Source of the DNA: JBCCLJ01 sp039026915
GTDB lineage: Bacteria; Acidobacteriota; Thermoanaerobaculia; Multivoradales; Multivoraceae
DNA: 64,000 nt
Assembly: GCA_039026915.1 (NCBI GenBank)
Contig: JBCCLJ010000006.1
Location: 10,594 to 74,593 of the forward strand
Direction of reading: 5' to 3'
The notes beneath the pieces were generated by a model that was given only the letters and a program-made list of their open reading frames with translations, was not told the DNA's origin and did not search any database. Below, piece by piece: positions 7,837-15,348 of the stretch (position 1 is its first letter; each line of letters begins with the position of its first letter). The translations under genes were made by a program, and so were the position numbers.

Positions 7837-8286
7837 ATGCGCCCACTCCTCGATTCCTCTTTGCGCGGCATGACTGCCCTACTGATCCTGCTCAGCCTCT
7901 TGGCGCCGGCGCTCCTCGCGCAGGAAGATGGCGACGACGTCGAATGGGTCGAGCTGAAGAAGGGGCTTTTCTACCAGGATCTGGTCGTCGGCGACGGCAA
8001 CGAGGCCGGCCGCGGCAGCTTCGTGCAGGTGCGCTACGTCGGCACGCTCGAGGACGGCAGCATCTTCGACCAATCCAAGGAGAATGGCTTCGCCTTCAAG
8101 ATGGGTGACGGGCGCGTCATCCGGGGCTGGGAGCTCGGTATCGCCGGCATGAAGGTCGGCGGAAAGCGGCGTCTCAAGATCCCGCCCAAGCTCGGCTATG
8201 GGAGCGCCGGTGTGAAAGGCCGCATTCCGAAAAAGGCGACGCTGCTCTTCGACATCGAGCTCATCTCGGCCAACAAGCCGCGCTGA
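7837..8286 (+). CDS. Exported FKBP-type peptidyl-prolyl isomerase
   Basis: 149 residues. The N-terminus (MRPLLDSSLRGMTALLILLS, then LLAPALLAQ) is a signal peptide with likely cleavage after Ala-Gln near residue 29, so the protein should work in the periplasm. Residues about 50-147 form one FKBP domain: VQVRYVGTLEDGSIFDQS, FKMGDGRVIRGWELGIAGM, VGGKRRLKIPPKLGYG and ATLLFDIELIS. Active-site aromatics and the Asp in FDQS are present. It catalyses proline cis/trans isomerisation during protein folding. A short gap to the upstream synthetase suggests one transcript; the gene converges with pepF. Confidence 0.93.
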   Translation: MRPLLDSSLRGMTALLILLSLLAPALLAQEDGDDVEWVELKKGLFYQDLVVGDGNEAGRGSFVQVRYVGTLEDGSIFDQSKENGFAFKMGDGRVIRGWELGIAGMKVGGKRRLKIPPKLGYGSAGVKGRIPKKATLLFDIELISANKPR

Positions 8287-8310
8287 GCGGACGTTGCAAG
8301 GCAGCAGCCG

Positions 8311-10113
8311 CTAAGAGAGCTGCTTCAGCATGCGGTCGAGCACCGCGAAGCCGCCGCGCCAGAAGTCCTTGTCTCGCGGGTCGATGCCCATTTCGCCGAG
8401 GGCGACTTCCGGTCGCTCGGATCCGCCGTACGACAGCAGTCGCACGTAGCCCGGGATGAAGGCGTCGCCCTCCTCGCGAAAACGCTGGTAAAGCGCGAGC
8501 ACGAGGAGCTGGCCAAAGCTGTAGGCGTAGCAGTAGAAGGGCACCGCGTAGATGTGGGGAATCGCCGTCCACTCGCCGCGAAATTCGTCGCTCACTTCGA
8601 CGGCGTCGCCGAACTGCTCCGCGAGAGTGCCAAGGTAGATCTTCTCGAGATCGGCGAGCGCCGCACCCTCGCCGATCGCCTGGTGCGCCTCGCGCTCGAA
8701 GATGACGAAGTACGCCTGGCGCGCAATCGTCGCGTACATGTCGTCCATCGACGAGGCTACGATCTCCCGGCGCGCCGTCTCGTCGTCTTCCTGCTCGAGC
8801 AGCCGCTCGGTGATCAGCATCTCAGCGAAAACCGAGGCGGTCTCGGCGAGCGGCAGGCACGGCTGGTGGGTGAAGACCGAGTGGTCCTCCGAGAGCATGC
8901 TGTGCACGGCGTGGCCCATCTCGTGAGCGAGGGTCGCGACGTCGCGCATCGTGCCGTCGAAGTTGACGAGCACCCAGGGCGTCACGTCGGGCAGCGGTGA
9001 AGCGCAGAACGCGCCTCCGCGTTTGCCCGGCCGCGGCGGCACGTCGATGTGGCCTTCTGCGAAGACTCTTCTGGCGTGGTCGCCGATGGCGCCGTCGAAG
9101 TCGCCGAAGGTGTCGAGCACCAGGTCGACCGCCTTCGAATACTCCATGCGCCGGTCCGAGGTGCGCAGCGGCGCGTAGATGTCGTAGCGACGCAGCTTGT
9201 CCTGCTTGAGCCACCCCGCCTTGAGCTTGAAGTAGTCGCGGAAGACGCCGCTGCGCTCGCGAATGACGTCGAGCAGACTGTCGACCGCTTCGTCGCTGAC
9301 GTCGTTGGCGACGTTGCGCACCGAGATCGGGCTGTCGAAGCCACGCAGTTGGAGGTTCTCGGAGGCCCAGTCGCGCACGCGATTGACGTACATCTGGCCC
9401 AGGACCGAGCGCTGCTCTCCATAGACGCGGTAGAGCTCTTTGTAGGCCCACTCGCGTTCGTCCGCCTCACTCGAAAGGGCAAGCGTCGTCAGCTGGTCTC
9501 GCGTCCATTCTTCGCCCGCCGCGGCGGCCTCCGAATCCTTCGGCGGCTGGAAGTGAAAGCTGTTCGTCAGCAGCGAGTAGAGGGTCAGCACGGCGGAGAT
9601 GCCGTCGGCGTTCTTCAGATTGATGATCTGCTCGGCGTCTTCCGAGAGGCGGTAGCGCGCCTTGCGCCGCTGATCCGCGAGGTAAAAACCGTAGTCGGCG
9701 TGACGCGCCTCGATGCCGGCCAGCAGTTCGGCTGCGCGCGCGTCGTCGAGGCCCTGCCACCAGAGGCCGAAGAAAAGCGTCTTGTTGGCAGCGCGGGTCA
9801 TCGCCGCCTGGAGGCGGTTGCGACAGTCGAGCGCCTCGGCGCTCTGCGTGTCTTCGGAGAACCAGAGCGACGCGAAACCCATGACGCGCTGCACGTCGCG
9901 CTGCAGCCCCTCGTACGTCTCGAGCAGCGCGAAGAGACCGTCGACGTCAATGGTGTCGAGCTGTTCGCGCACCTCGGCAAAGGCGTCGATGCGCTCTGCG
10001 ATGGCGGCGACCTCTGCGTCGACCGCCTCACGCTCGCGCGAGGACATCAGTTTGTCGAGGCGCCAGCCTGCCTCGGGCCAGGTTTCCGCTGCGCTGCCGT
10101 GCGTATCGTCCAT
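8311..10113 (-). CDS. pepF: M3-family oligoendopeptidase F
   Basis: 600 residues. ATG 10113 was chosen because tGGAGac lies 7 nt upstream; an in-frame start at 10278 has no ribosome site. The zinc site is HEMGH (His397, Glu398, His401) with the downstream third ligand in LPLAETASVFAEML. The all-helical N-terminal half (LETYEGLQRDVQRVMGFASL) and the C-terminal YCYAYSFGQLLVLALY segment are typical of the PepF/M3B family, cytosolic metallopeptidases that cut oligopeptides of roughly 7-17 residues. No signal peptide is present. It lies 118 nt downstream of the DUF3467 gene with its own possible promoter, and converges with the FKBP gene. Confidence 0.93.
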   Translation of the reverse strand: MDDTHGSAAETWPEAGWRLDKLMSSREREAVDAEVAAIAERIDAFAEVREQLDTIDVDGLFALLETYEGLQRDVQRVMGFASLWFSEDTQSAEALDCRNRLQAAMTRAANKTLFFGLWWQGLDDARAAELLAGIEARHADYGFYLADQRRKARYRLSEDAEQIINLKNADGISAVLTLYSLLTNSFHFQPPKDSEAAAAGEEWTRDQLTTLALSSEADEREWAYKELYRVYGEQRSVLGQMYVNRVRDWASENLQLRGFDSPISVRNVANDVSDEAVDSLLDVIRERSGVFRDYFKLKAGWLKQDKLRRYDIYAPLRTSDRRMEYSKAVDLVLDTFGDFDGAIGDHARRVFAEGHIDVPPRPGKRGGAFCASPLPDVTPWVLVNFDGTMRDVATLAHEMGHAVHSMLSEDHSVFTHQPCLPLAETASVFAEMLITERLLEQEDDETARREIVASSMDDMYATIARQAYFVIFEREAHQAIGEGAALADLEKIYLGTLAEQFGDAVEVSDEFRGEWTAIPHIYAVPFYCYAYSFGQLLVLALYQRFREEGDAFIPGYVRLLSYGGSERPEVALGEMGIDPRDKDFWRGGFAVLDRMLKQLS

Positions 10114-10154
10114 CGCTGTCTCCAGTCTCCCGCTCTCCCCACCCACGGTGGCGA

Positions 10155-10160
10155 AGAATA
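10155..10160 (-). promoter_or_regulatory. Possible -10 for pepF
   Basis: Minus-strand TATTCT preceded by GTG, 42 nt before the ATG, fits the TAnnCT form seen elsewhere in the window. The -35 is poor. Confidence 0.3.
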
Positions 10161-10231
10161 CACTCCGCAAATCGTGGCTCGACGAAAAATCCGTCGCGTT
10201 CAGTCTGTGCGCTGCGGCTTTCTTCGAGGGC

Positions 10232-10543
10232 TCAGTGAACCGGTCCACCGATCGGATCCGGGGCGGCCTCGATCTCACCGTGAGCCTCTTCGTAGCGCTT
10301 CAGGTTGGCCGAAAGGGCGCCGATGATGCGCTTGAGGTGGCCTGGACTCGTCGCGATACGCGACGTGACGATGCCCTGCGGCGGCACCATGTGAATGAAG
10401 TCGAGGATGAACTCCTCGCGGGTGTGGGTGATGCGCAGCAGATTCGAGTAGCGGCCCTTGAGCTCCTCGTCGTCGATCTTGATGTTGATCTGAGCCCCCT
10501 GGGGAGCTGCCGCCTGCTGCTGTCGTCGCGGATCGTCGGTCAT
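10232..10543 (-). CDS. DUF3467 domain protein
   Basis: 103 residues from ATG 10543 with a GGAG site upstream. After a Gln/Ala-rich N-terminus the DUF3467 body is clear: INIKIDDEELKGRYSNLLRI, THTREEFILDFIHMVPPQG and IVTSRIATSPGHLKRIIGAL. The family is small and widespread, with unknown function. It starts 2 nt after the stop of the Wzt-like ATPase, so it is translated from the exporter operon. The link to glycan export is positional only. Confidence 0.87.
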   Translation of the reverse strand: MTDDPRRQQQAAAPQGAQINIKIDDEELKGRYSNLLRITHTREEFILDFIHMVPPQGIVTSRIATSPGHLKRIIGALSANLKRYEEAHGEIEAAPDPIGGPVH

Positions 10544-10545
10544 CG

Positions 10546-11802
10546 TCAGGTCTCCTCGGCGCGCGGGGGTTTGACGCGAAGCCCCTCGAGCTGCCAGTCG
10601 TGTTGCGGAAAGTAGACGCCCACGCCCCGGTCGCGCGCACGAACGGTGAGGCGAAAGACGCCTTTGCGGTAGTCGTAAGGCGCGCCCGAGCGCGAATGCA
10701 CGGCGACGTCGACGAGGTACTCGCCGGGAGCGAGGCGCAGTTCGGGACAGCGCAGACGAACGGTCGCAGCCCCTTGCCAGCGCTCGGGTTCGAAGCCGGC
10801 GAGATCCGTGTTCGTACCCCAGCACTCCATGCCTCTCGGAGTCGAGACGGCGACGCCGAAGACGAAGTCGTCCAAGGGCTCCTCGCAGCGGGCGCTGATC
10901 TCGAAGGCGACCGCGTCGCCGGTGGCGAAGTCATAACGCTCCTCCCCGCCGACCAACAGGCGCGTCGACTCGATCCGCGCCTGGCCGGAGCCCCAGCGAT
11001 CCTCGGGCGCTTCCTCTTCGTCGCGCTTCTTCTCTGCGAGGTGCGCTCGGCCCTCTTCGGCCGCGACCTGCTCCCGGTAGGCGTCAATCATGCGACGTGG
11101 CTCTCCGACGCCCTGGGAGTGCCCCTTCTCCAGCCACAGCACGCGATCGCAGAGGCTCTCCACGAGATCGAGACTGTGGCTCACCACCATCAGCGTGCGG
11201 CCGCGACCGAGATGCTCTTCGATCTTGGCCAGGCAGCGATGAGCGAACTGCTCATCGCCGACCGCCAGGACCTCGTCGACGAGCAGCACTTCGGGATCCG
11301 TGTGAATCGCGACGGCGAAGCCGAGGCGCACGTACATGCCACTCGAGTAGTTCTTGACCGGCTCTTCGATGAAATCGCCAAGGCCGGAAAACTCGACGAT
11401 CTCGTCGTAGCGTCGTTCGATGTCGCTGCGGCTCAGGCCGAGGATCGAGCCGTTGATGAAGACGTTCTCGCGCCCCGAGATCTCCGGATGGAAGCCGGCT
11501 CCCAGCTCGATCAGCGCCGCAACGCGCCCGTCGACGGCGAGCTTTCCCGACGTCGGCTGCAGGAGTCCGGCGACGAGCTTGAGGAGCGTCGACTTGCCCG
11601 AGCCGTTGCCGCCGATGACGCCGAAGGCTTCGCCGGCCGGGACCTCGAACGACAGACTCTCGATCGCCGTCACGGCCTCACCGGGGCGCAGTCCCCGCAC
11701 CAGGCTGCGGTCGAGCAGAGCACTCTTGAGGGTGCGCATCTTGAAACCCGCCGATGTCCGCCGATAGAGCTTGCTGAGCCCCTCTGCGCGAATCGCGCTC
11801 AT
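10546..11802 (-). CDS. wzt: Polysaccharide ABC exporter ATPase with Wzt-type C-terminal domain
   Basis: 418 residues from ATG 11802, which overlaps the permease stop by 4 bp (ATGA); an earlier start at 11844 would lie inside the permease. Residues about 1-240 are an ABC ATPase: GGNGSGKST (Walker A), the ELGAGFHPEISGRENV stretch typical of O-antigen and teichoic-acid exporters, signature YSSGM, Walker B LLVDEVLAVGDE and switch His in VVSHS. After a charged linker, residues about 275-405 form a beta-sandwich like the Wzt carbohydrate-binding domain (YDFATGDAVAFEI, GTNTDLAG, GVYFPQHDW). In Wzt this domain recognises the glycan's terminal modification. It powers export of undecaprenyl-linked polysaccharide with the Wzm-like permease. 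Confidence 0.93.
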   Translation of the reverse strand: MSAIRAEGLSKLYRRTSAGFKMRTLKSALLDRSLVRGLRPGEAVTAIESLSFEVPAGEAFGVIGGNGSGKSTLLKLVAGLLQPTSGKLAVDGRVAALIELGAGFHPEISGRENVFINGSILGLSRSDIERRYDEIVEFSGLGDFIEEPVKNYSSGMYVRLGFAVAIHTDPEVLLVDEVLAVGDEQFAHRCLAKIEEHLGRGRTLMVVSHSLDLVESLCDRVLWLEKGHSQGVGEPRRMIDAYREQVAAEEGRAHLAEKKRDEEEAPEDRWGSGQARIESTRLLVGGEERYDFATGDAVAFEISARCEEPLDDFVFGVAVSTPRGMECWGTNTDLAGFEPERWQGAATVRLRCPELRLAPGEYLVDVAVHSRSGAPYDYRKGVFRLTVRARDRGVGVYFPQHDWQLEGLRVKPPRAEET

Positions 11803-12599
11803 ACGGCCTCCGCCACGGTCTCGCGCAGTCGCGTGAAGATCCAACTGCCCAGGAGCCAGCTCAGCACCGACCAGCCGGCCATTTCCAGCCAGATCGTCGC
11901 CGGCGGCAGCGTGCCTCCGTAGAGAAGGCTCTGATAGGCCAACGTGAACGGGGTGAATGGATTCAAGTGCAGCCAGCGTCCGTAGCGACCGGCGAACTCG
12001 ATCGAGTAGATGATCGGCGCCAGGAAGAACAGGAGCTGCAGAACGTTGGCCAGGAGGTCACGCACATCCTTGAAGTGCACGCTCAGCGAAGAGAGCCCCA
12101 GGACCATGCCGCTGAGCATCAACAGGTGTAGAGCGATGGCCACCGGAACCAACAGCGACGGCAGTCCGAGGACCGAGTAACCGAGGAGCCTGCCGAGGAC
12201 CAGAGCGAGGACGAGGATCGGAAGCGCCAGCAAAAAGTGCACGAGCTGCGCCGACACCGTCACCGCCGGCAGGATCTCGAGCGGAAACGAAGCGCGGCGG
12301 ATGAGACCGGCGTTCGAGGACAGCGACTGCGTTCCCTCGAGCAGTGTGTTGTTGGTCCAGATCCAGGGGAAGAGGCCGCACACCAAAAAGAGCACGAAGG
12401 GGTGCGGGGCACTCGCGTCTCCCGCGCGAGGCCCGAGGAAGAGGCCGAAAACCGCAGCGAAGACGGCCAGCAGAAGCAGCGGGTTGGCCAGAGACCAGAG
12501 AAAGCCCAGAGCACTGCCGCGATAACGCGCCTTGAGCTCGCGGCCGGTGAGGGCGACGAGCAAGCCGCGATAGCGCAGCACGGTTCTGAGTGTCTTCAT
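11799..12599 (-). CDS. wzm: Polysaccharide ABC exporter permease (ABC-2 type)
   Basis: 266 residues from ATG 12599. It has a cytosolic N-terminus (TGRELKARYRGSALGFLWSL, the conserved ABC-2 entry motif) and about six transmembrane segments. The FASFPLEILP-type loop (RRASFPLEILPAVTV) and LNPFTPFTLAYQSLLYG near the C-terminus are hallmarks of O-antigen/TagG permeases. It forms the membrane channel that moves lipid-linked polysaccharide across the inner membrane with the overlapping ATPase gene. It heads the operon permease, ATPase, DUF3467. The likely client glycan could be made by the 54.5-62.8 kb cluster, but that is inference. Confidence 0.92.
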   Translation of the reverse strand: MKTLRTVLRYRGLLVALTGRELKARYRGSALGFLWSLANPLLLLAVFAAVFGLFLGPRAGDASAPHPFVLFLVCGLFPWIWTNNTLLEGTQSLSSNAGLIRRASFPLEILPAVTVSAQLVHFLLALPILVLALVLGRLLGYSVLGLPSLLVPVAIALHLLMLSGMVLGLSSLSVHFKDVRDLLANVLQLLFFLAPIIYSIEFAGRYGRWLHLNPFTPFTLAYQSLLYGGTLPPATIWLEMAGWSVLSWLLGSWIFTRLRETVAEAV

Positions 12600-12757
12600 A
12601 GTGACGTCGACGGAGTCTTCGCAGCAGTGCGCCGCGGCCTGGCGCCTTCGTGCCCTCCTGCGCTACCGCACGTCTTCGCGACGGAGGAGGTGCCGCGCCA
12701 GAGGGCCGATCCGGGCGATTCTATGGCTCCTACCGGACATTTCGCGCGGTGACGTGG

Positions 12758-12766
12758 TGCTAACCT
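12758..12766 (+). promoter_or_regulatory. Extended -10-like element before the small CPCC protein gene
   Basis: TGCTAACCT lies 28 nt before the ATG at 12795 and fits the TGnTAnnCT pattern. No clear -35. Confidence 0.35.
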
Positions 12767-12794
12767 CCAACGCGATGGACGCGAGAAGCCAGCG

Positions 12795-13103
12795 ATGAGC
12801 GACCGCAGCCGCCTGCAGGTCGACTGTCCCTGCTGCGAAGCGCAGCTCGCCATCGATCGCGAGACGGGAGCGGTGATCTCCCACACGGCCGCAGAGGCGC
12901 CGGTCGCGGGCGGCGCCGACTTCGAGGATCTGCTCGCCGATCTCGATCGGCAGAAGGCGCGCGCCGAACAGCTCTTCGAGCAGGAGAAGGCGGCGATGGC
13001 CGATCGCGATCGCGTTCTCGACGAGCGCTTCGCCGAAGCCTTGCGCAAGGCCGAAGAAGAACCGGACGACGCTCCGCCGCCCCGACCCTTCGACCTCGAC
13101 TGA
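12795..13103 (+). CDS. Small acidic protein with N-terminal CPCC motif, unknown function
   Basis: 102 residues. An N-terminal beta-hairpin-like segment, LQVDCPCCEAQLAIDRETG, holds Cys11, Cys13 and Cys14 and looks like half a zinc ribbon. The rest is an acidic helix (EDLLADLDRQKARAEQLFEQ) and a Pro-rich acidic tail. I recognise no enzyme family; similar small proteins occur as uncharacterised genes. With only one Cys cluster it might bind metal as a dimer. It is transcribed divergently from the exporter operon and converges with the kinase/glycosidase-like gene, with 10 nt between stops. Confidence 0.6.
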   Translation: MSDRSRLQVDCPCCEAQLAIDRETGAVISHTAAEAPVAGGADFEDLLADLDRQKARAEQLFEQEKAAMADRDRVLDERFAEALRKAEEEPDDAPPPRPFDLD

Positions 13104-13113
13104 CGAGGCGCCA

Positions 13114-15348
13114 TCACGCCGCGCTGACCGCCTCTTCGCTGAGCAGGAAGATCGGCCGGCGGCCGAGCTCCAGAGTTCCATCGACCCGGCGAGCATCTCC
13201 ACCGATCTCCTGCAGCGCCACGAAGCCGCCGGGCGGCTCGAAGGATCGGCGCTCCGACGCGGTCGTCCAGGCAACCAGGACCTGACTCGCGTTGTCTCCG
13301 ACAAAGCGATGAAGGTGAACGTCTTCGGCACTGTCGAGGCGGCCAGCGTAGGTGCGCCCGCGCAGATGCCGGAGGAGATCGCGCAGCGCGTAGAACGAAG
13401 GCCGGCGGCGCAGCGAATCACCGGTCGGATCGATCAGCCCGTAGCCCTTGGCGATCGGCTGCCACCAGAAGACCCTCTCGACCAGGCCCGTCGCGAGCAC
13501 CAGCACGTAGTAGCGCACGAGGTAGTCCGCTTGCTCGTCTTCTCCGACCGCGACGTCGCGACCCGCCGGCGAATGCGGACCCTCGCGCAGCGGCCAGTTC
13601 ATCTCGGTGATCCAGACGCGGCCACTAGGGCAGTTGCGTGACGTCTCGGCAATGCTCTTCAGCAGCTCGACCTTGCCGACCGTGTCGAGTCCCATTTGGA
13701 GGTTCTCGGGCGCGCCACGGCGATCGACGTAGAGGAGGCTCGCGACAGCGTCGAAGTGGGCCGCCTCGTTCTTCGAGCTCAGCAGGGCGACGAGGAGGTG
13801 AAACTCGAAATCGATGATCGGCGGGCCGAGGATCTCCACGTCGGAACGCGCGGCACGCAGCTCTTCCGCTGCGCTGGCAAGGAGCTGTAGATACTCGCCT
13901 GGATGCCAGACCCCCCACTTCGAGCGGTTGATCGCCTGCCCGACCTGGAAGGCGCGACCGAACGGCGCGAAGGTCGTCGCGAGCCGCCGGACCGACGCGC
14001 GCCAGCGCTCGGGATCCTTCACCAAGACTCGATTCTGAGGGAGCGCAAAGGAAAGCTCGATACCGCGCTGCTCGAGCTCGCGGGCCAGCACGAGCTCTTC
14101 CTCGTGCTCGTCCTCCCACGGATGCAGGCGCAGGAGCGCATGTCGCACTCCCAGATCTTCGACGGCCGAAAGAAGGCCCTCGCGATCCCCAGGGTAGGGA
14201 CGCAGCGCCACTCCGGCGCCGACGAAGGGCGCGCCGATCCGCGGCTCGCGCACGATCTCCTTGAATCGTCTGCGGATCTGCGGCGCTCCGGTCAGGACGG
14301 CCGCTGCGGTCGACAGATGGCGGGGGCTGTCGCCGAGACGCACCAGCGTCTTCTCGAAGCGGCTCGCGTGCTGGTGGGGTTGATCCGAAAGGTTGTCCCA
14401 GACGATCTTGTCGCGGCGCGAGGCGCTCGCATCGGCTTCGGGGATGTGCGTGTGAGCAGAGCGCCGCGGCAGCACGGTCTCGAGCACGCTGCGGAGACCG
14501 CCGCGCACCGTCTTCTTCGTCGAGTTCTTGAGCAGAAACGAGCGATGGTAGAAGCGGTAGAGCCCGACGCCCAGCGACCGAGACGCTTTCGAGAGTCCGG
14601 CGCGCTCGAAGTAGGCATCGAGATAGATCTGCTGATCTTCTGCACGGAAGATCGGCATGCGCGAGAGATCGCGCATGCGCTCGCTGAGCGACAGCGACCG
14701 CCCGCAGCGCGCCCGACTGAGATCGATGAAGGTCAGAGGCGGTGCCGTCCCCGGATCGACCTGGGCGTGCGAGAAGGCCGTGGGCGAAAGCAGCACGTTG
14801 CCACTCGTCATGTCGCGATGCCAGATGCCGGCATCGTGGAGCTGACCGAGCGCTGCACCCAGAGAGCCGAGAAAGCGGGCCGCGTCGAGATCCGGGAACT
14901 CCTCCGAAGCACGGTCGGCGTTGAGCGCGCGCAGCAGGTAGCGCGCTTCCATGCGGTCCTCGTCGTAGCGACAGACGTAGAACGCCGGACCGTCGGCTTC
15001 GGCGTGGTCGACGTAGAGCACGGGCTCCGGCGTGGCCAGTCCGGCCTCCGTCAGCGCTTCCGCCGATTGCCACGAGCGTGCCGCTTTGGTGCCGCGCATC
15101 GCGCGCCGCAGTCGCGGTTTGAGACTGTCGTGACGGAATTGCTTGACGACCACGTCGAACGTCTCGTCCGGCGTGCTCAGCTCGGCAACGTACAGATAGT
15201 TCCGCCCCCAGTGCAGCGTCGTCTTGGCGCTGCCAGCATCGACGAGCGGCTCCAGAATGGAGCGCCAGTCGAGCCCCGCGTAGCGCTCCGCAACCTCTCC
15301 ATGCAGGTCGTCGACGACCAGCGGCTTCGTCGCTCCGAAGCCGCTCAT
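13114..15348 (-). CDS. LPS/Kdo-kinase-like domain fused to a glycoside-hydrolase-like barrel
   Basis: 744 residues; ATG 15348 overlaps the RNase G stop by 4 bp. Residues about 40-290 form a lipopolysaccharide-kinase (KdkA/InaA/WaaP-like) fold: Lys69 in VVVKQF, catalytic loop GIWHRDMTSGNVLL (Asp179, Asn184) and metal-binding Asp209 in TFIDLSRAR. After a linker, residues about 365-744 resemble a clan-A (beta/alpha)8 glycosidase: FQVGQAINRSKWGVWHPGEY aligns with the strand-4 region that normally reads WNEPN, and ITEMNWP carries the expected strand-7 nucleophile (Glu582). The strand-4 acid/base Glu is missing (Gln471-Ala472). A C-terminal beta domain may follow. Kinase activity on an envelope sugar looks plausible; the barrel may bind rather than cut glycan. 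Last gene of the rod-shape operon. Confidence 0.8.
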   Translation of the reverse strand: MSGFGATKPLVVDDLHGEVAERYAGLDWRSILEPLVDAGSAKTTLHWGRNYLYVAELSTPDETFDVVVKQFRHDSLKPRLRRAMRGTKAARSWQSAEALTEAGLATPEPVLYVDHAEADGPAFYVCRYDEDRMEARYLLRALNADRASEEFPDLDAARFLGSLGAALGQLHDAGIWHRDMTSGNVLLSPTAFSHAQVDPGTAPPLTFIDLSRARCGRSLSLSERMRDLSRMPIFRAEDQQIYLDAYFERAGLSKASRSLGVGLYRFYHRSFLLKNSTKKTVRGGLRSVLETVLPRRSAHTHIPEADASASRRDKIVWDNLSDQPHQHASRFEKTLVRLGDSPRHLSTAAAVLTGAPQIRRRFKEIVREPRIGAPFVGAGVALRPYPGDREGLLSAVEDLGVRHALLRLHPWEDEHEEELVLARELEQRGIELSFALPQNRVLVKDPERWRASVRRLATTFAPFGRAFQVGQAINRSKWGVWHPGEYLQLLASAAEELRAARSDVEILGPPIIDFEFHLLVALLSSKNEAAHFDAVASLLYVDRRGAPENLQMGLDTVGKVELLKSIAETSRNCPSGRVWITEMNWPLREGPHSPAGRDVAVGEDEQADYLVRYYVLVLATGLVERVFWWQPIAKGYGLIDPTGDSLRRRPSFYALRDLLRHLRGRTYAGRLDSAEDVHLHRFVGDNASQVLVAWTTASERRSFEPPGGFVALQEIGGDARRVDGTLELGRRPIFLLSEEAVSAA

